42,916 nucleotides of DNA from Vibrio maritimus (lineage in GTDB: Bacteria > Pseudomonadota > Gammaproteobacteria > Enterobacterales > Vibrionaceae): NCBI GenBank assembly GCA_003263775.1, contig JYJJ01000063.1, positions 1 through 42,916 of the forward strand. Reading direction: 5' to 3'. This document shows positions 25,690 through 32,600 of the stretch, one piece after another. The notes beneath the pieces are model-generated. The model was not told the DNA's origin, did not search any database, and saw only the letters and a list, made by a program, of their open reading frames with translations. Each line of letters starts with the position of its first letter. Position 1 is the first letter of the stretch. A program made the position numbers and the translations under genes.

Positions 25690-26439
25690 CTAGACGGACT
25701 CCCACTCTTTCATGGAAGAACGATTCATTAGGTTGGGTTTAAGCCAGTCATCGTAATGCGTGACTCTGACGAACCACAAACACAAGATCAGTCCACCCAA
25801 TAATACGAACGGATTGTCTGTCAACAAAGCACCACCTATCGCCAAAACGTACCATCCGAGCGCTTTTAGCCTGCTCGTCCTTGTCTTTTTCGCCAACTTC
25901 GATTTTGTTATTGACGCTGATAATCTTCCGACTTGGTGATTGCGGAGTCTACCAATAGGACTCTTTCTGGCTATCCTCACGGGGACAGCGCTATAGTGAT
26001 GAACACTGTAGCGATAGTTTCCCTTACGCCCCTGTGATACTGAATAAGTTAGCTTTAGCGCACCATTAGCACCAACAGAGCGACAAAGGTTCATGCACTG
26101 CTGTTTAGCCTTCGCGGGTGACTCTTCAGAACTGCCTATCACAGTCCAATCCCCTCCATCGATAACAATCCATTCAGGTATAGCCATTCCCTGTGTAACT
26201 AAGAGCTTGCTTGGCAGTTCATATAAAAAAAGATCACTATTAATGAAAGACACATGTACAGCCTCATAGCCATCTTGGACTGCGCGTTTCGTGAAACTGA
26301 CGTAGCACCCATCCGTCAACTTAGTTTGCGTCTCTCTATCGCACGAAGAATAATTAAAACGGTAAGATTCGCCAGATTCAGAGCAATGAACGAATCCGTA
26401 CTGTTCACGACTATTGTGAGATATTACCTGCCCTCTCAT
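25690..26439 (-). CDS. Cold-shock-like domain fused to membrane segments
   Basis: 249 residues. The start at 26439 (minus strand ATG) has AGGAG 8 bases upstream; the longer frame to 26475 has none. Residues 1-65 (MRGQVISHNSREQYGFVHCS, GESYRFNYSSCD, DGCYVSFTKRAVQDGYEAVH) follow the cold-shock OB-fold pattern G-x-V-x-x-x...G-F-I...F.....V.F. A middle region with basic residues is followed by two hydrophobic segments (WYVLAIGGALLTD and FVLLGGLILCLWFV) near the C-terminus. Proteins with CspA-like plus membrane domains (for example the DUF1294 group) are known, but the C-terminus here does not match that group clearly. Likely a membrane-tethered RNA-binding protein. It lies convergent to the PRTRC genes, at the border between the two halves of the window. 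Confidence 0.55.
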   Translation of the reverse strand: MRGQVISHNSREQYGFVHCSESGESYRFNYSSCDRETQTKLTDGCYVSFTKRAVQDGYEAVHVSFINSDLFLYELPSKLLVTQGMAIPEWIVIDGGDWTVIGSSEESPAKAKQQCMNLCRSVGANGALKLTYSVSQGRKGNYRYSVHHYSAVPVRIARKSPIGRLRNHQVGRLSASITKSKLAKKTRTSRLKALGWYVLAIGGALLTDNPFVLLGGLILCLWFVRVTHYDDWLKPNLMNRSSMKEWESV

Positions 26440-26461
26440 TGCCAATCTCCTAGTAGTTCCT

Positions 26462-26675
26462 TGTGTAAGGTTCAACTATACAACCATATGAAAAAAACCA
26501 AGAAAACGCCGCCTAAATATCGCGCAACCTGCCAATTTTCTATTTCAAAGTATTTTACTAAACTGGTTTTAACGCTACTATAAAGTTATCCCACTCGCGC
26601 ACGCCGCGCACAATTACCTTTCTAAATCAGTCCATACCGTTAAACACGCTTGCAAAACGAGTTTACCAGTATCGA
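26462..26675. other. Intergenic region, AT-rich, divergent promoters expected
   Basis: Between the minus-strand cold-shock-like gene and the first structured leader. No gene is supported. It must hold the promoters of both flanking units, but I see no TTGCAT element; the regulatory style changes here. Short GC repeats (CGCGCACGCCGCGCAC) occur near 26597. Confidence 0.5.
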
Positions 26676-26773
26676 TTTTGCACATCTGTGTAAAACGTCA
26701 CTACCGATTGAGTGACACCGAAATAGTTCGGCTCGGAACAATAACGACACTCCCGAAAGGGTGAAATAAGGAG
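26676..26773 (+). ncRNA. Structured leader, copy A (P0-P1-P2-pseudoknot-P3)
   Basis: P0: TTTTGCAC/GTGTAAAA with loop ATCT (26676-26695). P1: GTCACT/AGTGAC (26697-26716), loop ACCGATTG. P2: CCGAA/TTCGG with loop ATAG (26718-26731). Loop bases CCGA (26704-26707) can pair with TCGG (26733-26736). P3: CCC-GAAA-GGG (26752-26761), then AAGGAG and ATG 26780. Confidence 0.7.
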
Positions 26774-26779
26774 ATAACT

Positions 26780-27115
26780 ATGAAGTTATATATTGAAGAA
26801 GTAGATGTGCTATCTCTGCGTACTGAAACTGCACAAACAAAGTACCAGGCATTGCTCGGAAAGTTTGAAGGAAAAGAAATATCACTTCCTGATAGTTTCT
26901 CTGGTGAAAACTGTACATTCGAGAACGGCCAGATAACCTCGGCGTTTAGCAACCCCAAATTTGACCAACTTTTATGTCGTCATTTAGAGACCTTATGGTC
27001 ACTACCAAAAGAGACGATGGGTGTTTCGGACAAAATAGAATATGCAATGTCTATCTGCATAGAACCGACACCGAATGATGGCCAAATATGGATCATTGCT
27101 GAATATCAATCATAA
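26780..27115 (+). CDS. Small hypothetical protein under structured leader A
   Basis: 111 residues from ATG 26780 (AAGGAG 6 bases upstream, directly after the P3 hairpin). Soluble, acidic. N-terminus MKLYIEEVDVLSLRTETAQT and a C-terminus ICIEPTPNDGQIWIIAEYQS are beta-rich. No family recognised. Together with the DndC-like gene downstream it forms the first unit with the structured leader, though a terminator-like hairpin stands between them. Confidence 0.65.
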   Translation: MKLYIEEVDVLSLRTETAQTKYQALLGKFEGKEISLPDSFSGENCTFENGQITSAFSNPKFDQLLCRHLETLWSLPKETMGVSDKIEYAMSICIEPTPNDGQIWIIAEYQS

Positions 27116-27122
27116 CCTTTCG

Positions 27123-27145
27123 AAAGCCTAGGAAATTAGGCTTTT
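27123..27145 (+). terminator. Hairpin between the small gene and the DndC-like gene
   Basis: AAAGCCTA and TAGGCTTT around GGAAAT, followed by one more T and then AGAAC; could be a partial terminator. Confidence 0.55.
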
Positions 27146-27152
27146 AGAACTA

Positions 27153-27164
27153 GCCCGCAAGGGC
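27153..27164 (+). promoter_or_regulatory. P3 hairpin (GCCC-GCAA-GGGC) next to Shine-Dalgarno
   Basis: Perfect four-pair stem with GCAA loop, followed 7 bases later by TTGGAGAAAA and ATG 27185. Same module as in the full leaders but without P0-P2. Confidence 0.7.
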
Positions 27165-27184
27165 ACTAAATTGGAGAAAAAACC

Positions 27185-29104
27185 ATGGTAGAAACGTACA
27201 ACCCAACGACTGAACCCCAGGCATGGGATATCGCTATCGAACGCATCAAAACGTTGCTTCTATCCGGAAAAGCACTATCGGCCGGAGCAAGTGGTGGCAA
27301 AGATTCAACAGCGGTAACCATTCTTCTGCTAGAAGCTTTGCGGCAGCTCGTGGAGGAAGGCCATGAAAACTTACCAACTTGTTTCGTAATGAACTCAAAC
27401 ACTCGTCGTGAAAATCCAATGATCGCCGGATACTGTGAGGACTACTTAACTAAGGTGAATATTTTCGCTAGAGCAAACGGCCTTCCTTTGGAGGTACATC
27501 AGGTTGAACCACCACTTACGTCACGGTTTAGCTGGACCTGTATCGCTAGAGGTAAGCTACCTCGATTCCCAGGCCAATCGCGGGATTGCGCCGTCTCAGA
27601 GAAGATCAACCCAATGAAAAACTTGGTGAAATCTTTAGAGAAAGAGTACGGAAACGAGATCATCGCACTTGTAGGTTCAAGAGTTGAGGAAAGCGCCGCT
27701 CGCGCCCAATCAATGAGAAAATGGTCGATGGACGAGATTACAATCGTTGAAGTTGATGGGAACCGAACTTACGCACCTATCGCCACATGGTATCTTGAAG
27801 ATGTTTGGGAGCTCATTACGGGCTGTTCTGGATCGGAAGATAGACCTCCAAGATTGTTTAAAACGTTCATGGAGGACTTCAATGAGATAGCAACATTATA
27901 CCGTGATGCCAATGATGGTGTTTGTAGTGTTGTTGTTGGGAACGAAGGAAATCGTAGTGCCTGCGGTTCTAGATTTGGTTGTTCATATTGCACTTTGTCG
28001 GGCAAAAGGGACAAGTCCCTTGAGAGTATGGTCGATGAAAGCGAACAAAAGTACGGTTTCTTACGTCCGTTTATCGCGTTTCGTAAGTTCCTACTGGCTA
28101 CAAGGTTCGATATGGATCTCCGTGATTTTAGGGGAGCTAATGTTAGCAAGGTTAAGCACTTTAAAGTTGTGCCTGACTACTATTCTCCTGAAATGAAACG
28201 GGATTTACTTCGTTTTTTACTCACGATGGATGCAGATGAACTGGATAGAGCGGCTAGACACGAAAAGCTATTTTACGCTGGGAAATTAGAGGACACAGAA
28301 CATAATCGCTTACTTTGCTACCCTATGTTCCAAAACCTCACGTTTGACGACGTGCTTGCAATTGACTTCTACTGGAGTCTAGAGCGAGATTTTCCAGAGG
28401 CCTCTCCAGCGGCTCGTGATTTCATTGAAATACACGACATGCGCCGAAGATATTATCCACCAGCCTTAGAAGAATCACCACGAGTGACTATTCCAAAGGC
28501 GAGATGGTTTGATATCAGTGGTGCGCTGCCTTTTGATGAAGATGTTGAGGGAATACAAGGTCTGGTTCCACTTACAGTAGAAATGTCCGCATTGAACATT
28601 TCGTATGGGTCAGAGCTTAAAGTAAACCCCGGCGATGGTTATTCCTATATGGAAGCGATACGTCGCTTGTACCACGAACTGCACCTAGTAGATCCATCTG
28701 AAACTTGCCGTGCTGCACTTGATAACGGTTGGATACAGATCTCCAAAGGTCAGTTGAATAGGTACGAAAGAATTGCTACACGTAATGATTACTTACGAAA
28801 GCTTTACTTTTCTACGAAACCTCAATACGAAAATGAACGTGGTGACATGGCGTTAATGAGCATGAACCAATTCCTGATTAGCGGCTCGATATCAGACTCA
28901 GAACACAATGAGTTACTGAAGGAGCACGAGAAAGAGCTAGTCAAGGAACAGTTCGAAGATGATTTGTTTGGTATTGAAAGTGTCTTCGACGTGATCGACA
29001 GCAAAAACTTCGGCAAACCCACAAAGCCACGCGTTAAGGAAAAATGCCTTACCAATGTTGACGATTTTAAGATGGCTGCAAACCAACTTACTATCTCTCT
29101 ATAA
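27185..29104 (+). CDS. DndC-like PP-loop ATPase / PAPS reductase-family sulfurtransferase
   Basis: 639 residues from ATG 27185. The PP-loop SGGKDSTAV (residues about 37-45) binds ATP for adenylation. It is followed by FVMNSNTRRENP, LVGSRVEESAARAQSM, YAPIATWYLEDVWELIT and the Cys cluster ACGSRFGCSYCTLSGKRDKS, the same order as in DndC of DNA phosphorothioation systems and in phage homologues (RxEES.RA, P...W...DVW, C.....GC..C). The Cys residues are expected to hold an Fe-S cluster. The C-terminal half (residues about 330-639) is longer than in typical DndC (about 500 residues) and is unassigned. No dndB, dndD, dndE or cysteine desulfurase is in the window, so a complete phosphorothioation system is not shown. 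It could act on DNA, tRNA or another substrate. Confidence 0.7.
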   Translation: MVETYNPTTEPQAWDIAIERIKTLLLSGKALSAGASGGKDSTAVTILLLEALRQLVEEGHENLPTCFVMNSNTRRENPMIAGYCEDYLTKVNIFARANGLPLEVHQVEPPLTSRFSWTCIARGKLPRFPGQSRDCAVSEKINPMKNLVKSLEKEYGNEIIALVGSRVEESAARAQSMRKWSMDEITIVEVDGNRTYAPIATWYLEDVWELITGCSGSEDRPPRLFKTFMEDFNEIATLYRDANDGVCSVVVGNEGNRSACGSRFGCSYCTLSGKRDKSLESMVDESEQKYGFLRPFIAFRKFLLATRFDMDLRDFRGANVSKVKHFKVVPDYYSPEMKRDLLRFLLTMDADELDRAARHEKLFYAGKLEDTEHNRLLCYPMFQNLTFDDVLAIDFYWSLERDFPEASPAARDFIEIHDMRRRYYPPALEESPRVTIPKARWFDISGALPFDEDVEGIQGLVPLTVEMSALNISYGSELKVNPGDGYSYMEAIRRLYHELHLVDPSETCRAALDNGWIQISKGQLNRYERIATRNDYLRKLYFSTKPQYENERGDMALMSMNQFLISGSISDSEHNELLKEHEKELVKEQFEDDLFGIESVFDVIDSKNFGKPTKPRVKEKCLTNVDDFKMAANQLTISL

Positions 29105-29108
29105 ACCT

Positions 29109-29137
29109 AAAAAGCCCAATATGTGGGCTTTTTTTAT
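29109..29137 (+). terminator. Strong terminator after the DndC-like gene
   Basis: AAAAAGCCCA and TGGGCTTTTT flank a short loop, with a T-rich tail. Confidence 0.9.
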
Positions 29138-29291
29138 TTTATAATCTAACTGGATACCTGAGGGTAATCGTTACTGGTCAGCTGTCGGCGGACAATAAAC
29201 ATTAGAACTCGACATCTAAGTTTGAAAATATGCCATTAAAGAGTGAAACAAAAATGACATTTGTAAACTGACACTAATCGTTGTGGCTTAC

Positions 29292-29535
29292 ATGGAGCAT
29301 CAAGCCATTCTGGACGCAGAACTCTCGCCAGTACACTTAATAGAAGTGGAGTGGAATTGGATGCTATTGGAAAAGTGCCAGGCCATTCTACCTAGCAACC
29401 CAAATCACTCTCAGCTATACGGCATGGTCCATAGGTGGCGACCCGACACTTGATAGTTTCCACTTTCAAGAGTGTGATATGGCCGACTATCTTGATCGCA
29501 TTTGTGACTTGTTCATTAACGCACCTAAATACTAA
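29292..29535 (+). pseudogene. Small hypothetical protein, frameshifted
   Basis: ATG 29292 opens MEHQAILDAELSPVHLIEVE and continues through WNWMLLEKCQAILPSNP to two stops at 29449; in the +1 frame DSFHFQECDMADYLDRICDL ends at TAA 29533. Together about 80 residues of plausible acidic protein. No ribosome binding site is evident. A ten-codon remnant (MACKFEDQMA) follows at 29556 and resembles the start of the Cys-rich gene at 42291. The area to 29680 holds nothing else that I can support. Confidence 0.4.
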
Positions 29536-29680
29536 CTAATAAACGGGGGAAATAGATGGCCTGTAAATTTGAGGATCAAATGGCGTAAATTCTACTCCAT
29601 TTCTCAGCTAACAAACTGAATCGACGTAATAATCGAGGGATAGAACACCAACTTTTCATTCTCGTTGCTTTGACTTTAGC

Positions 29681-29686
29681 TATAAT
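29681..29686 (+). promoter_or_regulatory. TATAAT -10 box for leader B
   Basis: A perfect -10 hexamer; a transcript starting 6-8 bases on would begin about 15 bases before P0 of leader B, supporting that the element is transcribed from its 5' end. No clear -35 box. Confidence 0.45.
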
Positions 29687-29707
29687 AATTGCTAATAATA
29701 AGGAATC

Positions 29708-29793
29708 TTTGCTCACGTGAGCAAAAATGTTGCAGCCTAAGCAACATCTCCAACGGGAGACTCGGCACATTGACCTACCTCGCTCGAAAGAGC
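29708..29793 (+). ncRNA. Structured leader, copy B
   Basis: P0: TTTGCTC/GAGCAAA, loop ACGT (29708-29725). P1: TGTTGC/GCAACA (29728-29746), loop AGCCTAA. P2: TCTCC/GGAGA, loop AACG (29747-29760). Loop GCC can pair with GGC (29764-29766). P3: GCTC-GAAA-GAGC (29782-29793). Instead of a gene, two further P3-containing units follow before the coding region at 29966. Confidence 0.7.
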
Positions 29794-29957
29794 TTTCTTT
29801 GGAACACCACCTTTCATCATTAACCTAAGTTAATGCATGAACAGTAACCTTACCACTGCTCGCAAGAGCTTTATAGGACCACCACCTCTCATCATTAACT
29901 TAAGTTAGTGCATGAACAGTAACCTTACTACCGCTCGCAAGGGCACTAAAATTGGAG
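29782..29957 (+). repeat. Tandem array of P3 hairpin units (75-76 bases)
   Basis: P3 hairpins at 29782, 29858 and 29933 (loops GAAA, GCAA, GCAA) are separated by two near-identical spacers. Each spacer holds a GG element after the hairpin, a second small hairpin ATTAAC...GTTAAT (29819-29834) or ATTAAC...GTTAGT (29894-29909, one G-U pair), and an ATG with MNSNLTTARK. The third unit leads into TTGGAGAAAA and the gene start. Confidence 0.8.
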
Positions 29958-29965
29958 AAAATATC

Positions 29966-30175
29966 ATGTCTAATCAAAACATTTTTCGTTTGGCCATCGT
30001 TGTGGCTCTAGTAACTCTAACTACTCTAGCAACTCTTGTATTCAAGAATTATGTTGGTGAGTTTCAGTTAACCGCAACTACATTCATTGCAAGCCAATTT
30101 CTATTGATTTTACCGCTTGCACTGTCAACGTGTGTTATCGGTATTAAACTTACTAGCCGAAAAGACAACAACTAA
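29966..30175 (+). CDS. Small membrane protein
   Basis: 69 residues from ATG 29966, placed 5 bases after TTGGAGAAAA; the longer frame from 29912 would code through the P3 hairpin (…TTARKGTKIGENI). Two hydrophobic segments (FRLAIVVALVTLTTLATLVF and FIASQFLLILPLALSTCVIG) separated by a short polar loop, then a basic tail (KLTSRKDNN). A two-helix inner-membrane protein of unknown function, similar in build to the small membrane proteins at 40414, 40935 and 41220. Confidence 0.65.
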   Translation: MSNQNIFRLAIVVALVTLTTLATLVFKNYVGEFQLTATTFIASQFLLILPLALSTCVIGIKLTSRKDNN

Positions 30176-30200
30176 ACCAGACCTTTTAGTTTTTTACTTA

Positions 30201-30212
30201 GCTCGAAAGGGC
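30201..30212 (+). promoter_or_regulatory. P3 hairpin (GCTC-GAAA-GGGC) before the gene at 30229
   Basis: Four-pair stem with a GAAA loop; AAGGAGAAAAAA and ATG 30229 follow immediately. No P0-P2 precedes it, as expected for an internal operon gene. Confidence 0.65.
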
Positions 30213-30228
30213 CGAATAAGGAGAAAAA

Positions 30229-30540
30229 ATGTTAAACGCTGAATCTATACTAGATCGCATCTTTCAGACCGCTATCACTAGCACTAAGTACCAAGAAACA
30301 GGTCAAATTTCAGATGAACAGTCATATGCGTTATTAAACACTATGACTAACATCCAAGAAGCAGAAGAACTGAACGAAAGTTTACGTCAAAAGATGAGAT
30401 TCATCATCGCTGCTGCTAAAGAGACGCCTTGTTTTGAGCGTGAGCTTAACCAGCGCCGTTCTTTGTGTATCGATGTGTACGAACTAGAGCAACATGCTTC
30501 TTGTTCTGACTCAATCAAGCACAACTTCTTACTTAACTAA
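30229..30540 (+). CDS. Small helical hypothetical protein
   Basis: 103 residues from ATG 30229 behind a P3 module. Almost wholly alpha-helical and charged (LNTMTNIQEAEELNESLRQK, ETPCFERELNQRRSLCIDVY), four Cys without metal-site spacing. No family recognised. Probably co-transcribed with the membrane protein upstream. Confidence 0.6.
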   Translation: MLNAESILDRIFQTAITSTKYQETGQISDEQSYALLNTMTNIQEAEELNESLRQKMRFIIAAAKETPCFERELNQRRSLCIDVYELEQHASCSDSIKHNFLLN

Positions 30541-30625
30541 GTGAGAGCTTAAACCCATACCTACTTTGTGGGTATTCTCAAGGGCATAGTAGCTGTGCTA
30601 TTGAGAATGTCTACTACCAGAATTC

Positions 30626-30711
30626 TGCTCATACTTAAGCAAAAATGTTGCAGCTCAAGCAACATCTCCGACGGGAGACTCGGCACATTGACCTACCTCG
30701 CTCGAAAGGGT
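30626..30711 (+). ncRNA. Structured leader, copy C (no gene behind it)
   Basis: P0 is weak (TGCT/AGCA). P1: TGTTGC/GCAACA with loop AGCTCAA (30646-30664). P2: TCTCC/GGAGA with loop GACG (30665-30678). CGGC at 30681. P3: GCTC-GAAA-GGGT (30700-30711). It is about 90 percent identical to copy B. Only a 34-codon frame with no Shine-Dalgarno follows, overlapping the convergent gene 30733-30921, so this copy is either an orphan or regulates by antisense. Confidence 0.65.
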
Positions 30712-30732
30712 TCTTCCATGAGCCCAAAACAA

Positions 30733-30921
30733 CTAGTTAGCAATGTGCAAGCTATAATAGGATTTATAGTCTTGAATTTCCCTCTCCTCCAACAAGTCAA
30801 CTACGACGCCAGCATTAATTAACATCGTTGTCTGATAATCCTTCATCGGCACAGATTGAGACACAATCAAATCAGAAAGAAGCATCAAGTAAGTATCTAA
30901 GATAAAAGAACAATCAATCAT
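30733..30921 (-). CDS. Small hypothetical protein
   Basis: 62 residues, minus strand. Its ATG overlaps the stop codon of the upstream gene (ATGA), a sign of translational coupling. Hydrophobic N-terminal part (FILDTYLMLLSDLIV) and an acidic C-terminal part. Function unknown. The 3' end faces leader C, so transcripts from the two strands may overlap. Confidence 0.5.
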   Translation of the reverse strand: MIDCSFILDTYLMLLSDLIVSQSVPMKDYQTTMLINAGVVVDLLEEREIQDYKSYYSLHIAN

Positions 30922-31238
30922 TTCCCCATCAAATGAATAGCATTCTTACTTAAATACGGTTTCAGCGTTAGCACCGGCTCATAACCGGCGGGCAAGCTTG
31001 TAAAAACGCTCCTACTGTTGGTATAGACGAACGTGCCATCAACGTTCACTCCAACGAAAGGAAGCTCCGGTCGGTTCTCTTTGGGGCAAAAGAGTTGCGG
31101 TTGTAAGTCGGTTTTTTTTAGTAACCAATAAATGCTTAAGATTTCCTCTACTCTAAACGCATCACAATCGTTGTTGTCGTCTTCTGAAATACCCGGGAAA
31201 CAGAAACTATGGAGCAATGCTTGTAGAATGTCTTTCAT
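30918..31238 (-). CDS. Hypothetical protein
   Basis: 106 residues, minus strand, start 31238 with AAGG at suitable distance. Sequence has a helical N-terminus (MKDILQALLHSF) and a beta-rich second half (PFVGVNVDGTFVYTNSRSVF). No family recognised. Forms a two-gene unit with the gene at 30733, which overlaps it by four bases. Confidence 0.55.
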   Translation of the reverse strand: MKDILQALLHSFCFPGISEDDNNDCDAFRVEEILSIYWLLKKTDLQPQLFCPKENRPELPFVGVNVDGTFVYTNSRSVFTSLPAGYEPVLTLKPYLSKNAIHLMGK

Positions 31239-31543
31239 TGAAATTGAACCTTATGGTGTCGAAAACTTCTAAAAACAGTGCATGAGAATTTGCTTTAGAA
31301 TGGGTCGTCACCGAAAGATGGTGGTTACATAACATGATTTTTAACCTTACCTTCAACACAAACCTATCAGCGCTTTATGGCATGTGGGCACCGCATTTCA
31401 CCATCGGACGATGATTAGCTGATTTAATAAATCAACTAGCAGCTTCCTGATATAGTGGCATTTGATTACTCACAAAGAACACCAATTTGCTATTTGAAAA
31501 CACCAGATACTATTGAAGAAAAGTAGGTATATCTGGTGGCACA
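31239..31543. other. Intergenic region without supported gene
   Basis: About 300 bases between divergent units. A short hairpin CACC-GAAAGAT-GGTG occurs near 31304. I see no copy of the leader element and no TTGCAT promoter. Confidence 0.5.
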
Positions 31544-31741
31544 ATGACTAATTCAAACAAAAAAGCAAATTTAGCACTACGCGCCGGTAAAGGTCTGGCA
31601 AAACTAATCTTTGCCACAATAGCTTTCATCATGAAAATGGCTGCATTCATGATATTGCAAGCAATACTGTGGCGTGTCCAACGGTTAGTAAGCACTGCTA
31701 TTTGGGTTGCCGCACTATATTGGGTCAGTGGCGCCAACTAG
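31544..31741 (+). CDS. Small membrane protein
   Basis: 65 residues from ATG 31544. A basic N-terminus (MTNSNKKANLALRAGKGLAK) is followed by one long or two short hydrophobic segments (LIFATIAFIMKMAAFMILQA, STAIWVAALYWVSG). Shine-Dalgarno is weak (GGTGG). The frame on the opposite strand is a shadow. No family name. Confidence 0.5.
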   Translation: MTNSNKKANLALRAGKGLAKLIFATIAFIMKMAAFMILQAILWRVQRLVSTAIWVAALYWVSGAN

Positions 31742-31771
31742 ACCTATGGAAAGATAAGGAATGGCAAGTAA

Positions 31772-32008
31772 ATGAGAAATGAAAACTTAGACAAACTACT
31801 AACGATACGCAAGGTGCTGAACGAAGCCATTAAGTCTCAACGCCGCGCAGATCGTTGCCACCAAAACTATATCGAGAAAACAGAGCGAGATGGCTTCTCT
31901 CGCGCTCGTACAACCACCTATAACGCTGCGGCCACCAGCAATGCAGAGGCATTAAAATCAGACATGGTCCAGCTTAAAGATGCGGTTCAAGTCGTCTTCA
32001 ATTTCTAA
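31772..32008 (+). CDS. Small hypothetical protein
   Basis: 78 residues from ATG 31772 (AAGGAATGG upstream). Basic, helical (LLTIRKVLNEAIKSQRRADR), with an Ala/Thr-rich middle. It follows the membrane protein gene by 30 bases and its stop overlaps the start of a 25-codon frame. Function unknown. Confidence 0.55.
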   Translation: MRNENLDKLLTIRKVLNEAIKSQRRADRCHQNYIEKTERDGFSRARTTTYNAAATSNAEALKSDMVQLKDAVQVVFNF

Positions 32009-32085
32009 TGACAGAAACAAAACACCCCAATATCGTCATTCACTACACAGGTTACCCACTAAAAATGTGGACAAAAAATTGTTAA
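32008..32085 (+). CDS. Possible small protein, coupled start
   Basis: Its ATG overlaps the TAA of the previous gene (TAATG), a common coupling arrangement. The frame reads MTETKHPNIVIHYTGYPLKM and five more residues. Composition is plausible but the evidence is limited to the overlap. Confidence 0.3.
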   Translation: MTETKHPNIVIHYTGYPLKMWTKNC

Positions 32086-32600
32086 TAGGCATGACTCAAT
32101 CCTTCTGATCGCGAGGTAATATACAGACATTTGCGTGGTAAAATAGAAACACTACCTGTAGTAATTCTATGACTTACACTGTGGCATTATAGCGATAGTG
32201 CCACAAACCATTAGTGGATCTTCAAAAACACCCCATCCAACCGACTCCCACTTGTCATCAACGAACATAAAACCGCAATTGCCCGTCAACTTTATTCGCT
32301 TGACCATAAACTAACAAAGTGACCAGTAGAGAAACCTCATCGCTGCCATACGAATAAGGATGAATTTTCGAATTTATTGTCTAAACGGTCGCTTAGTTTG
32401 AAGTGGGCACCAGTTTTAGCCGCCTGAATTACAAAATATTGGCTGAAGGTCACACTTTGAATTTACACTACACTTAAAGGACAAAAAAGTGGCGGTAATT
32501 CGATAGCAAGAATGACTATTTGAAAACTGCCAATAGCATTTTTTACCTATAAATCAAAGAATAAAGTGCTACGTGAAAACTACAGGATTAGGATAAAAAG
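32086..32600. other. Long untranslated region before the Tus-like gene
   Basis: Over 500 bases without a supported gene. It contains a strong hairpin at 32181 and is otherwise AT-rich. If the Tus-like protein is autoregulated as in E. coli, its binding site should lie here, but I find no sequence matching the E. coli Ter core. Confidence 0.5.
32181..32204 (+). repeat. Ten-base-pair inverted repeat
   Basis: GTGGCATTAT, loop AGCG, ATAGTGCCAC (one G-T pair). No T run follows. Could be an operator, a replication-related cruciform or an RNA hairpin. Confidence 0.6.

Noticed and set aside
29708..30711. Leader P1 as a Ter site for the Tus-like protein
   Set aside because: ATGTTG and CTAA resemble parts of E. 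coli Ter, but the other leader copies have entirely different P1 sequences with pairing kept, which favours RNA structure.
30568..30822. 84-codon plus-strand frame
   Set aside because: It covers the hairpins of leader C, has no ribosome binding site and overlaps a coupled minus-strand gene.
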